The position numbers and the translations under genes were made by a program. From CAYRKT01 sp964425005 (GTDB lineage Bacteria > Synergistota > Synergistia > CAYRKT01), in assembly GCA_964425005.1 (NCBI GenBank), contig CAYRKT010000006.1, forward strand, positions 1 through 42,157: a DNA stretch of 42,157 bases, in the 5' to 3' direction. Each line of letters opens with the position of its first letter. Positions within the stretch are counted from its first letter, which is position 1. The notes under the pieces are model-generated. The model did no database searches and had not been told where the DNA came from. It saw nothing but the letters and a program-made list of their open reading frames with translations. Shown here piece after piece: positions 24,476 through 32,458 of this stretch.

Positions 24476-25588
24476 GTGGAGGACAGGTCCGTCCTCGTCG
24501 CGATGAGCGGGGGTGTGGATAGCTCCGCGGCGGCCCTGATCCTGCTCGAGAGGGGCTTCTGGGTGCTGGGGGCCACCCTGGTGTTCTCGGACCTTCACTG
24601 GAGGGTCGCCGAGAGGGCCGCTCGCGTGGCCGAGGCCCTGGGGATCGAGCACTTGGTGGTCGACGCCAGGAGGGCCTTCGAGGAGGAGGTGGTATCTCCC
24701 TTCGTCGAGGCTTACCTGTCGGGGAGGACGCCCAACCCGTGTCCTCTGTGCAACGAGCGGGTCAAGTTCAGGTCGTTGCTCGACCTGGCGGAGAAGCGGG
24801 GCGTTGATCTTTTGGCCACCGGCCACTACTGCAGGATCTATCCCTCTATGAGAGGCGAGATGGGGCTTCTATCGCACCCCTCCTCCAAGGACCAGAGCTA
24901 CGTCCTTTACAGGCTGAGCCGAGAGGTGCTTCGGAGGGTCGTCTTCCCCCTTGGATCGACGAGCAAGGGGGAGGTAAGGTCCCTGGTGGCGTCGAGGGGC
25001 CTGCCGGTCCCCGAGGACGAAAGCCAGGACCTCTGCTTCGTGGAGGGTGATCTGGCCTGTTTCCTGGAGCTTCGTCTCTCTATGCGCGGCACGAAGGTCG
25101 AACCCGGTCCCATACTGGACCTGGAGGGTAGGATCTTGGGGAGCCATCGGGGCTTGCCCTTCTACACGGTCGGCCAGCGGAGGGGCCTGGGTATCTCCTC
25201 CGCCCGAGGCCCTATGTACGTGGTGGGGATGGACCCTGAGAGGAACGCCCTGCTGGTGGGAAGCAGAGAGGACGCTAGCTTCCGTGGATGTGCGCTGGTC
25301 GGGCTGAACCTCCTCGAGGAAGTCGAGCCCGGTCGCGTATACCTCGCCAGGCACAGGTACAGGGCCGACCCCATCCCCTGCGTAGTGTGCGCCGTCGACG
25401 GGGCGACCGGGAGCGCCAGGGTGGAGTTCCTCAGGCCGGCTTTCGCCCTAACCCCAGGCCAGCACCTGGTCCTGTACAGCGGGCCTCTCCTCGTGGGTGG
25501 TGGCGAGATCCACGAGGTTTGTTCTAAAATAGCCGAAGCTGCGGGGATACGAGAAGCAAGCGAGGGGAGGAGAGAGCTCGATGGCTAA
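24476..25588 (+). CDS. mnmA: tRNA 2-thiouridylase MnmA
   Basis: A 370-residue enzyme that thiolates U34 of tRNA Lys, Glu and Gln. It has the PP-loop SGGVDSS (about 10-16), the first catalytic Cys in PNPCPLCNERVKF, KDQSYVLYRL, the second Cys in ESQDLCFVEG, the YTVGQRRGLGI motif and a C-terminal beta-barrel. GTG start. The TAA stop lies 8 bases into the lon-like gene, so the two are coupled. Length is typical. Confidence 0.95.
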   Translation: MEDRSVLVAMSGGVDSSAAALILLERGFWVLGATLVFSDLHWRVAERAARVAEALGIEHLVVDARRAFEEEVVSPFVEAYLSGRTPNPCPLCNERVKFRSLLDLAEKRGVDLLATGHYCRIYPSMRGEMGLLSHPSSKDQSYVLYRLSREVLRRVVFPLGSTSKGEVRSLVASRGLPVPEDESQDLCFVEGDLACFLELRLSMRGTKVEPGPILDLEGRILGSHRGLPFYTVGQRRGLGISSARGPMYVVGMDPERNALLVGSREDASFRGCALVGLNLLEEVEPGRVYLARHRYRADPIPCVVCAVDGATGSARVEFLRPAFALTPGQHLVLYSGPLLVGGGEIHEVCSKIAEAAGIREASEGRRELDG

Positions 25589-28034
25589 GGAGAGCCCTGT
25601 GGACGCCCTCAGGTTGAAGGCCTCTCAGGTGGCGAGGCTCTGCGACCCCAGGAGCCTGGGGTTCGAGAGCACCGCTGAGCTCGAGCCCATAACTAGTCTT
25701 ATCGGACAGGAAAGGGCCCTGCGCTCCCTGGACTTCGGCCTTCAGGTGAAGAACAGCGGCTACAACGTGTTCGTGGTGGGAAGGCCCGGCAGCGGTAGGA
25801 CTACCTACGTCCTCAACAGGTTGGTGGAACTGGCGAAGGGTGAACCAGCTCCCTCGGACTGGTGCTACGTCTTCAACTTCAAGAACCCCGGCTCGCCGCA
25901 GGCCCTGGAGCTACCCGCCTCCATGGGGAGGGTCTTCGCCAAGGCCGTGGACGATCTGATCCAGGACCTCAGGAGGCTGATCCCAAGGGCATTCGAGAAG
26001 GGGGAGTACGAGGAGGCCAAGGCGGTCTTCATAAGGGAGTTTCAGGAGAAGGTAAACGACATGATGGATGAGCTGAAGAGATGGGCCTTCGAGAGGGGGT
26101 TTGCCGTGAAGAGGACCCCTCAGGGCTTCGTGAACGTGCCCTTGCTGGAGGAGGAGATGGACGGCAGGCCCGTCAAGAGGGAGATGAGGCAGGAGGAGTT
26201 CGAGGCCCTGAGCGACGAGGAGAAGAGGGCCTTACAGCGCCTCTCCGAGGAGATCTCCAACCGCACCATGGAGGTCCTGAGGGAGATCCGCAACATGGAG
26301 AAGGACCTGCAGCTCAAGATAAAGGAGCTGGACAGGGAGATATGCAGGAACGTGGTGGAGCAGCCCATAGCGGAGCTGAAATCTCGCTTCTCCTTCTCGG
26401 ATAAGATAGGGGCTTGGCTGGACGACCTGATGGAGGACGTCCTGGACAACTTCGGGGCCTTCATAGCCGTCTCCGAGGAGAAGGACGGGGACAAGCTGGA
26501 GTTCACCCGCTACAAGGTCAACGTCTTCGTGTCGCGCGAGGAAGGGGAGGGGGCTCCTGTGGTTAGGGAGACCAACCCCACCTACTACAACCTGATGGGC
26601 AAGGTGGAGTACGAGAGCAGGATGGGGTTTTTGTACACCGACTTCACCAGGATAATGGCTGGGGCCATACACAGGGCCAACGGCGGCTACCTGGTGCTGG
26701 AGGCGGAGGATCTGCTTCGGAACTTCTTCTCCTGGGAGGCCCTCAAGAGGGTCTTGAAGACCGGCGAGATAAGGATAGAGAACCTGGGGGAGCAGCTGGG
26801 GTTCATCCCCATGTCCTCCTTGAGGCCGGAGGCCATACCCGTCAAGCTCAAGGTGGTGGTGATAGGTCAGAGGTGGCTCTATCACCTCCTCAGCGTTTAC
26901 GACCAGGAGTTCCAGAAGCTCTTCAAGGTCAAGGCCGACTTCGACGTGGACATGGAGAGGAACGAGGAGACCGAGAGGGGGATAGCTCGTTTCATAGCGG
27001 GGATGGTCAGGAAGGAGGGCCTTCGCCACTTCTCCGCCGAGGCGGTGGCCAAGGTGGTCGACTACGCCTCCCGGCTCGCGTCCCACCAGGGTAGGATGTC
27101 CACCCAGTTCAACCGCATATCCGAGGTGGTCATAGAGGCCAACTACTGGGCCACCCGGGATGGCCTGGACGTGGTGATGGGGGAGCACGTGGAGAGGGCC
27201 ATCCAGGAGAGGACCTTCAGGGTCAGCCTGATAGAGGATAAGATCAAGCAGATGTTCCGGGACGGCCAGATCCTGGTGGACACCGAGGGCAAGAGGGTGG
27301 GGCAGATAAACGGCCTCACGGTGATAAACGTGGGCGATCACGTCTTCGGCAGGCCCGTCAGGATAACGGCCAACTGCTTCATGGGGGACGAGGGCGTGGT
27401 CCACATAGAGAGGGAGACGAAGCTGGCAGGTCCCATCCACAACAAGGGCGTCATGATCCTCGCCAGCTACATCAGCAACACCTACGGCCAGGACATGCCC
27501 ATATCCATGTCGGCCAGGCTGACCTTCGAACAGACCTACGAGGAGGTGGAAGGGGACAGCGCCTCCTCGACGGAGCTCTACTGCCTGCTCTCGGCCCTGT
27601 CCGGTTTGCCCCTGGACCAGGGGATAGCGGTGACCGGCTCGGTGAACCAGAAGGGGGAGATCCAGCCCATAGGGGGCGTGAACGAGAAGATAGAGGGATT
27701 CTTCGACTACTGCTCCATGCGGGGGCTCACCGGCAGGCAAGGAGTGATCATACCGAGGCAGAACGTGTGCAACCTGATGCTCAGGTCTGACGTGAGGAGG
27801 GCCATAGAGGAGGGCAAGTTCCACCTGTGGGCGGTCTCCACCGTGGAGGAGGGTATAGAGATACTGACCGGTGTTCCTGCCGGCAGAAGGCTCAGGGGAG
27901 GGGGCTGGAGCAAGGGGAGCGTGCACCATCTGGTGAGCCAGAGGCTCAAGGAGTGGGAGAGGATCATCAGGTCCGGCCGCTCTGGGGAGAGGGCGAGGTC
28001 GGCCCGTCGTCGTGGGGGGAAGGGGCGCCCTTGA
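25581..28034 (+). CDS. Lon-family ATP-dependent protease (LonC/YcbZ-like)
   Basis: An 817-residue protein with an N-terminal AAA-type region (about 40-500), interrupted by a long charged helical insert (about 130-290), and a C-terminal Lon protease domain (about 560-775). The Ser-Lys dyad is Ser660 (EGDSASSTELY) and Lys703 (GGVNEKIEGFF), 43 residues apart as in E. coli Lon. The P loop reads GRPGSGRTT, with Arg73 where Lys is usual, a change I recall as common in this subfamily. Walker B-like GGYLVLEAEDLL is present. The tail (about 780-817) is Arg/Gly rich. ATG with GGAGGAGAG SD. The stop overlaps nth in TTGA. Confidence 0.92.
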   Translation: MAKESPVDALRLKASQVARLCDPRSLGFESTAELEPITSLIGQERALRSLDFGLQVKNSGYNVFVVGRPGSGRTTYVLNRLVELAKGEPAPSDWCYVFNFKNPGSPQALELPASMGRVFAKAVDDLIQDLRRLIPRAFEKGEYEEAKAVFIREFQEKVNDMMDELKRWAFERGFAVKRTPQGFVNVPLLEEEMDGRPVKREMRQEEFEALSDEEKRALQRLSEEISNRTMEVLREIRNMEKDLQLKIKELDREICRNVVEQPIAELKSRFSFSDKIGAWLDDLMEDVLDNFGAFIAVSEEKDGDKLEFTRYKVNVFVSREEGEGAPVVRETNPTYYNLMGKVEYESRMGFLYTDFTRIMAGAIHRANGGYLVLEAEDLLRNFFSWEALKRVLKTGEIRIENLGEQLGFIPMSSLRPEAIPVKLKVVVIGQRWLYHLLSVYDQEFQKLFKVKADFDVDMERNEETERGIARFIAGMVRKEGLRHFSAEAVAKVVDYASRLASHQGRMSTQFNRISEVVIEANYWATRDGLDVVMGEHVERAIQERTFRVSLIEDKIKQMFRDGQILVDTEGKRVGQINGLTVINVGDHVFGRPVRITANCFMGDEGVVHIERETKLAGPIHNKGVMILASYISNTYGQDMPISMSARLTFEQTYEEVEGDSASSTELYCLLSALSGLPLDQGIAVTGSVNQKGEIQPIGGVNEKIEGFFDYCSMRGLTGRQGVIIPRQNVCNLMLRSDVRRAIEEGKFHLWAVSTVEEGIEILTGVPAGRRLRGGGWSKGSVHHLVSQRLKEWERIIRSGRSGERARSARRRGGKGRP

Positions 28035-28723
28035 GGCGCGTCGAGGCGCTCGATCCCTGGAGGGATAGGCTTTCCGTCATAGATGAGGTCCTGGAGGGCG
28101 AATACGGCGGCTCCGCTCTGCTCGAGAGGATAAGGGCCGATAGGTCGGACCCCCTCGAGGAGCTGATACTGACCGTGCTCTCCCAGAACACCAACGACAA
28201 GAACAGCTTCGCCGCTTATTCCAGGTTGAGGGAGAGGTGCGGGGGGGATTGGTCCAAGGCGCTTTCGCTCTCCCTCGAGGAGCTGGAGGAGGCCATAAGA
28301 CCTGCCGGTTTAGGTAAGATCAAGGCTTTGAGGATCAGGGGGCTGCTCGACAGGGTCCTATCTGATTTCGGGTCCGCCTCGCTGGAGGGGCTCAAGGGAC
28401 TCGGGGAGGAGGGGGCCTGGCGCTGGCTCTTGTCGCTTAAGGGGGTGGGGAGGAAGACCGCCTCCTGCGTCATGCTCTTCTCCCTCGGTTTTCCGAGGCT
28501 GCCCGTGGACACCCACGTGCACCGCGTCTGCTCGAGGTTCGGCCTCTACGGGAGGAGGACGCCGCCCGACAGGGCTCAGGAGATCCTGGAGTCGCTTTTG
28601 CCTAGGGAGCGGTACGGGCCTTTCCACCTCAACGTGATCTCCCACGGCAGGAGGATCTGCTCGGCGAGGAGGCCACTTTGCGACGAGTGCCCCGTCCTGC
28701 GGCTCTGTGATAGGATTATGTGA
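28031..28723 (+). CDS. nth: Endonuclease III-like DNA glycosylase/AP lyase
   Basis: A 230-residue HhH-GPD glycosylase of base excision repair, removing oxidised pyrimidines. The helix-hairpin-helix LKGVGRKTASCVML carries catalytic Lys142, and Asp160 lies in PVDTHVHRVCSRF. Cys210, 217, 220 and 226 form the C-x6-C-x2-C-x5-C 4Fe-4S loop. TTG 28031 overlaps the lon stop; the frame is open upstream but only as an antiphase shadow of lon. Ends with ATGTGA. Sequence order and length are close to classic Nth. Confidence 0.92.
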   Translation: MRRVEALDPWRDRLSVIDEVLEGEYGGSALLERIRADRSDPLEELILTVLSQNTNDKNSFAAYSRLRERCGGDWSKALSLSLEELEEAIRPAGLGKIKALRIRGLLDRVLSDFGSASLEGLKGLGEEGAWRWLLSLKGVGRKTASCVMLFSLGFPRLPVDTHVHRVCSRFGLYGRRTPPDRAQEILESLLPRERYGPFHLNVISHGRRICSARRPLCDECPVLRLCDRIM

Positions 28724-28763
28724 GATCCGCGGCCGGATGGCCGCGCAAGGGAGGCGATGTCCT

Positions 28764-29051
28764 GTGTGCGTGATAAACGCCAGAGGCGAGGGGGAGATCC
28801 TCGGGGCCAACTCCATCTCATCGGAGGACGAGATGCTGGAGTTGGTGAGGACCTCCATGGCCGAGGAGCTGGAGTCCATAAACGCCTTGGCCGCGCGCCG
28901 CTTCGCGGTGGCCTCGCAGGAGGTGAAGGAGGCCCTGGGCGAGGTCTTGACCTACAAGAAACTGGCGCTCTTGAGCCTCTTCAACCTCATGGTTAGCTTG
29001 GACCACGAGGTGCAGCACCTCATAGGCGAGGAACACGACCACGAAGGCTAA
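28764..29051 (+). CDS. Small acidic helical protein, function unknown
   Basis: About 95 residues from GTG 28764, chosen because AGGGAGG lies 9 bases upstream; the same frame is open from 28707 and would add a CPVC pair. The sequence is largely helical and acidic: SSEDEMLELVRTSMAEELESINALAARRFAV, then EVKEALGEVLTYKKLALLSLFNLMVSLDHEV, ending EEHDHEG. The two-helix pattern with EExESI resembles half of a ferritin-like bundle, but the usual ExxH metal motif is not conserved. No family is assigned. It follows nth after 40 bases and converges on the yerC-like gene. Confidence 0.6.
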   Translation: MCVINARGEGEILGANSISSEDEMLELVRTSMAEELESINALAARRFAVASQEVKEALGEVLTYKKLALLSLFNLMVSLDHEVQHLIGEEHDHEG

Positions 29052-29066
29052 CCCTTCGCGGCGGAT

Positions 29067-29399
29067 CTAACCTTTGGCGGCGGAGGGCTCCCCTTCGCCG
29101 CTTCCTCCCTTCAACCTCTCCAGGACCAACTTGTACCCGTCGGCCCCGTACTCCAGGAACTTCTTCACCCTCGTTATGGTCGCAGTGCTGGTGCCGGTCT
29201 TCTGGGCTATTTGGGGGTAAGTGTAGCCCTCGCTCAGCAGGCGCGCCACCTCCAGGCGCTGCGCGAGCGCCCTTATCTCCCCGATGGTGGCCACGTCCTC
29301 CAGGAAGCGATACACCTCGTCGATGGTCCTCAGGGAGAGGAAAGCCCTGCACAGCTGATCGGTCAGCTCGTCCTTCCACTTCTCGGCCATCCACCTCAA
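29067..29399 (-). CDS. YerC/YecD-family TrpR-related DNA-binding protein
   Basis: A 110-residue protein of the YerC/TrpR family. It shows WKDELTDQLCRAFLSLRTIDEVYRFLEDVATIGEIRALAQRLEVARLLSEGYTYPQIAQKTGTSTATITRVKKFL split over the core: a TrpR-like helical domain with a helix-turn-helix at about 58-80 (YPQIAQKTGTSTATITRVKK). The last 20 residues are a low-complexity Gly/Glu tail. Targets of the family are poorly known. It lies just downstream of hisC on the same strand but has its own strong promoter. TTG start (29399) with AAAGGGG upstream; an inner ATG at 29390 is less likely because the SD would be too close. Confidence 0.88.
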   Translation of the reverse strand: MRWMAEKWKDELTDQLCRAFLSLRTIDEVYRFLEDVATIGEIRALAQRLEVARLLSEGYTYPQIAQKTGTSTATITRVKKFLEYGADGYKLVLERLKGGSGEGEPSAAKG

Positions 29400-29456
29400 C
29401 CCCTTTCCCCGCTGCAGGCCTTCTTTCCCTATTTCCGTTTAAAGCAATGTGAATTA

Positions 29457-29485
29457 TTTATATCATTTGGTTAGCCTTATTTCAA
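29457..29485 (-). promoter_or_regulatory. Sigma70-type promoter of the yerC-like gene
   Basis: On the minus strand: -35 TTGAAA (29485-29480), a 17-base spacer, -10 TATAAA (29462-29457). It occupies the AT-rich gap just after the hisC stop. Expected start of transcription is near 29450, giving a leader of about 50 bases. Independent expression of the regulator from hisC follows. Confidence 0.75.
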
Positions 29486-29489
29486 CGGG

Positions 29490-30611
29490 CTAGGCTAGCA
29501 TGAGGTGCTCGCGGCGGGCGGAGTTGTCCCTCTCCAGCTCCTCGCACAGGGAGACGAAGGCCTCCATCTCCTCCTCTAATCCCACGGTCAGCCTTATCCA
29601 GCATCCGTCGGCGAAGGGGTTTTTGAGGACCTTTAGCTTGATATCCTTCTCCTCCGCCTTTCTGAGGATCGCCTCCTCGCCCAGGGGGGTTTCCACCAAC
29701 ACGAAGTTGGCCTGACTTCGGCGCGCCCGGAAGAGGGTGAGGTTCGAGTTTATGGCGTTTACTATCCTGTCCCTCAGGTAGACTATCGACATGACCCTGC
29801 TCTCCAGCCACTGTCCGTAGCGCAGCATGATCTCGGCGGCCCTCTGGGAGAAGGCGTTGACGTTGAAGGGTTGTTTCACGCCCTTCACGGCCTCGCATAT
29901 GGGCTTCTGCGCCAGTAGGTAGCCCACCCTCAGGGCGGCGAGCCCCCACGCCTTGGAGAAGGTGCGCACCACCGCCACGTTCTCGAAGCCCTCTTTGACG
30001 AGGGCTATCGCGCTTTTGCCGTAGAACTCACCGTAGGCCTCGTCCACCACGAGGACGGATCCCTTTTCGGCGCAGAGGCTTGCCGCCTCACGAAGGCCCT
30101 CCTCGTCCACCACCTGTCCGGTGGGGTTGTTAGGGTTGTCCAGGATGACCAGCCTGGGACGGTGCCTCTCTATCCCCTCCAGGAGGTGCTCCACCTTCAG
30201 CTCCAGCTGGGGGTAGGAGAAGTCCACCTTCACCAACTTGGCCCTGAAGGCGAGGGCGTATCTCTCGAACATGGAGAAGGAGGGGTTAGGGATCAGGACG
30301 AGGTCGCCCGGGGCGACGAAGGCCAAAAAGAGCATCTGCAACACCTCATCCCCTCCGTTGCCCACCAGCACCCCCTGGGGAGATACCCCCCACCGCTCGG
30401 CCAACTTCGTCCTCAGCGACCACGCCTCCGGGTCGGGGTAGCGGTTGTAGGAGATCTCCAGGGCGGCCTTGACCAGCTCGGCCTTCGGACCGGGAGGGAG
30501 GTCGAAGGGCAACTCGTTGGCGTCCAGCTTGATCGGCCTGCTGCCTCGGGGCGTTACCCCCTCGGCCAGAGGGCATCTGAGGTCTTCGGCGATACCAGGC
30601 AAATCGCTCAC
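29490..30611 (-). CDS. hisC: Histidinol-phosphate aminotransferase (HisC family)
   Basis: A 373-residue fold-type I PLP aminotransferase. Visible motifs: KLDANELPFDLPP (substrate phosphate region), GNGGDEVLQ, PNPSFSMFERYA, LDNPNNPTGQ, VVDEAYGEF (Asp190) and the PLP Lys220 in RTFSKAWGLAALRVGY. This is the classic HisC pattern, acting late in histidine synthesis. No other his gene is nearby, so it may also serve aromatic amino acids. GTG start; a consensus-like promoter sits 32 bases upstream. A TrpR-like regulator gene lies directly downstream. Confidence 0.9.
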   Translation of the reverse strand: MSDLPGIAEDLRCPLAEGVTPRGSRPIKLDANELPFDLPPGPKAELVKAALEISYNRYPDPEAWSLRTKLAERWGVSPQGVLVGNGGDEVLQMLFLAFVAPGDLVLIPNPSFSMFERYALAFRAKLVKVDFSYPQLELKVEHLLEGIERHRPRLVILDNPNNPTGQVVDEEGLREAASLCAEKGSVLVVDEAYGEFYGKSAIALVKEGFENVAVVRTFSKAWGLAALRVGYLLAQKPICEAVKGVKQPFNVNAFSQRAAEIMLRYGQWLESRVMSIVYLRDRIVNAINSNLTLFRARRSQANFVLVETPLGEEAILRKAEEKDIKLKVLKNPFADGCWIRLTVGLEEEMEAFVSLCEELERDNSARREHLMLA

Positions 30612-30626
30612 GCTCCCCTTTATTTT

Positions 30627-30640
30627 GTTAAATGGTTAAA
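30627..30640. repeat. Direct repeat GTTAAA-TG-GTTAAA near the hisC transcription start
   Basis: Two GTTAAA copies spaced by two bases lie between the hisC -10 and the hisC start codon, overlapping the predicted +1. Position suggests a protein-binding site. The neighbouring YerC/TrpR-like protein is the nearest candidate, but nothing shows that it binds here. Confidence 0.4.
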
Positions 30641-30642
30641 GT

Positions 30643-30671
30643 ATTATACACGACCCGGCCCTCTAGTTCAA
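30643..30671 (-). promoter_or_regulatory. Sigma70-type promoter of hisC
   Basis: On the minus strand: -35 TTGAAC (30671-30666), a 17-base spacer, -10 TATAAT (30648-30643). The -10 matches consensus exactly and the spacing is ideal. Expected +1 is near 30636. Confidence 0.8.
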
Positions 30672-30730
30672 GCCCAGATTCTGCGAAGTTTTCCTCCCTG
30701 CCCGCCCGGAGAGGGCGGTTTCGCCGTTTG

Positions 30731-30739
30731 TGCTATACT
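30731..30739 (+). promoter_or_regulatory. Extended -10 promoter for the pil operon
   Basis: TGCTATACT gives a TGn extended -10 with TATACT (30734-30739). No -35 is recognisable. Expected start is near 30746, about 29 bases before the pilB ATG. The 163-base gap also holds the divergent hisC promoter. Confidence 0.55.
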
Positions 30740-30774
30740 ACGGTGGGAGCTCTCTGGGGCGCGGTGAGGGGTGG

Positions 30775-32454
30775 ATGGCGAAGAGGAGCGGGCGTCTTGG
30801 GGACATGCTGGTGGAGGAGGGCGTCATAACGGAGGAGCAGCTCTCGGCTGCTCTCGAGAGGCAAAGGCTTTTGGGCAAGAAGAGGCTGGGGGAGATCCTG
30901 CTGGAGAGCGGGCTCATCACCGAGGCAAAGCTGGTGGAGGTCCTCTCCAGGCAGCTGGGGATACCCTCTATATCCCTCTCCAAGTACAGGCCCGACCTGG
31001 AGGTCTTGAGGGCCGTGCCCGAGGAGCTGGCGCGAAAGTACAGGGTGGTCCCCCTCTTTCGGACGGACTCGGGCGACATAGCTGTGGCGGTGGAGGATCC
31101 GTTGAACGTGCTCGCCATGGACGAGCTCAGGCTGATACTGGGAGTGGACCTGAAGGTCTTCATCGCACCCTCCAGCGAGGTGCGAAGGGCGTTGGACGTC
31201 TTCTACGGCCTCCTCAGGGTCCAAAAGAGCCTCCCGGAGGGCTCGTCCCCTCGTGCCGGCGGTTGGGAGGGAGGCGTGATAAGCCTCCAGGAGATGAGCG
31301 GCGAGGACGCCCCTGCGGTGGGCATCTTGAACTCCATACTGGAGGAGGCCCTTCGAAACCGCGCCTCCGACGTCCACATAGAGCCCCAGGAGGGGTACTG
31401 TCGCATCAGGGCCAGGGTGGATGGAACCCTCTACGACATCATGCAGGTTCCCCTCAACGTACATCCCGCCCTGGTCTCCAGGGTCAAGGTGTTGGGGAGG
31501 ATGGACATAGCTGAGCGCCGGTTGCCCCAGGACGGAAGGGTGGTGGTGGACGTGGGCGGCAAGCAGGTGGACGTCCGCATATCCACCATGCCCACCATAT
31601 TCGGCGAGAAGCTGGTCATGAGGTTGCTGGACAGGGGGGGATTCGAGCCGGACCTGAAGGCCATCGGGATGGGCCATCAGGAGATGGCGCTGGTGGAGGA
31701 CGTCCTGAGGTTCCCCTACGGCATGATCCTGATAAGCGGTCCCACCGGCAGCGGCAAGACCACCACCGCCTACGCCATGCTCAAGCGGCTGAACTCCCCT
31801 GAGGTGAACATCATCTCCGTGGAGGACCCGGTGGAGTACGTGATAGAGGGGTGCAACCAGGTGCAGGTCAACGAGAGGGCGGGGCTCACCTTCGCCGAGG
31901 TCCTGAGGTCCATCCTGAGGCAAGACCCGGACAAGATATTCATAGGGGAGATGAGGGACACCGAGACCGCTGAGCTCGGCATAAGGGCTGCCCTAACAGG
32001 GCATCTGGTGATCTCCACCATCCACACTAACGACGCCCCCAGCGTCCCCCTGCGGTTGATGGACATGGGCGTTCAGCCCTTCTTGGTGGCCGCCTCCCTC
32101 ACCCTGGTGGTAGCCCAGAGGCTGGTGAGGAGGCTTTGCCCATCCTGCAAGAGGGCCTACGAGGTGTCGACGGAGCTCTCCAGGGCCACCGGGCTACCTG
32201 CTGGGAGCGTGGTCTACGCCCCTGTGGGGTGTCCCGAGTGCGGGTTCGTGGGGTATCGCGGGAGGACGGGCATATTCGAGGTGATGCCCGTGTCCCAGGA
32301 GCTTAGGGAGATAATCATAAGGGGATCTAACTACGCTGCCCTGAAAGAGAAGGCCCTGGAGATGGGGATGCGACCCCTGCGGGAGGCGGGGCTGGAGAAG
32401 GTTCTCCAGGGGATAACCAGCCTGGAGGAGGTGCTGCAGGAGACCCTGGTCTGA
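30775..32454 (+). CDS. pilB: Type IV pilus assembly ATPase PilB/GspE
   Basis: A 559-residue secretion ATPase powering pilus extension. It has an MshEN-type N-terminal domain (about 5-150: RLGDMLVEEGVITEEQL, repeated as RLGEILLESGLITEAKL), then RASDVHIEP, Walker A SGPTGSGKTTTAYAM, the Asp box SVEDPVEYVIEG, Walker B RQDPDKIFIGEMRDTETAE, the His box LVISTIHTNDA and a zinc-binding CPSC..CPEC. ATG 30775 is chosen over the TTG 45 bases upstream; GGTGAGGGG is its SD. It is followed by pilT four bases after its stop. Confidence 0.95.
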   Translation: MAKRSGRLGDMLVEEGVITEEQLSAALERQRLLGKKRLGEILLESGLITEAKLVEVLSRQLGIPSISLSKYRPDLEVLRAVPEELARKYRVVPLFRTDSGDIAVAVEDPLNVLAMDELRLILGVDLKVFIAPSSEVRRALDVFYGLLRVQKSLPEGSSPRAGGWEGGVISLQEMSGEDAPAVGILNSILEEALRNRASDVHIEPQEGYCRIRARVDGTLYDIMQVPLNVHPALVSRVKVLGRMDIAERRLPQDGRVVVDVGGKQVDVRISTMPTIFGEKLVMRLLDRGGFEPDLKAIGMGHQEMALVEDVLRFPYGMILISGPTGSGKTTTAYAMLKRLNSPEVNIISVEDPVEYVIEGCNQVQVNERAGLTFAEVLRSILRQDPDKIFIGEMRDTETAELGIRAALTGHLVISTIHTNDAPSVPLRLMDMGVQPFLVAASLTLVVAQRLVRRLCPSCKRAYEVSTELSRATGLPAGSVVYAPVGCPECGFVGYRGRTGIFEVMPVSQELREIIIRGSNYAALKEKALEMGMRPLREAGLEKVLQGITSLEEVLQETLV

Positions 32455-32458
32455 GGGG

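Noticed and set aside
25780..25805. Loss of the P-loop Lys in the Lon-like protein as a sign of decay
   Set aside because: GxPGSGRT-type P loops are, as I recall, common in this LonC/YcbZ-like subfamily, and the Ser-Lys protease dyad is intact.
26232..27929. A 565-codon minus-strand open frame within the lon-like gene
   Set aside because: Antisense shadow without any motif; the plus-strand Lon dyad and domains are clear.
30612..30774. A tRNA or small RNA in the largest gap (163 bp)
   Set aside because: No cloverleaf or strong structure; the gap is accounted for by divergent hisC and pil promoters and leaders.
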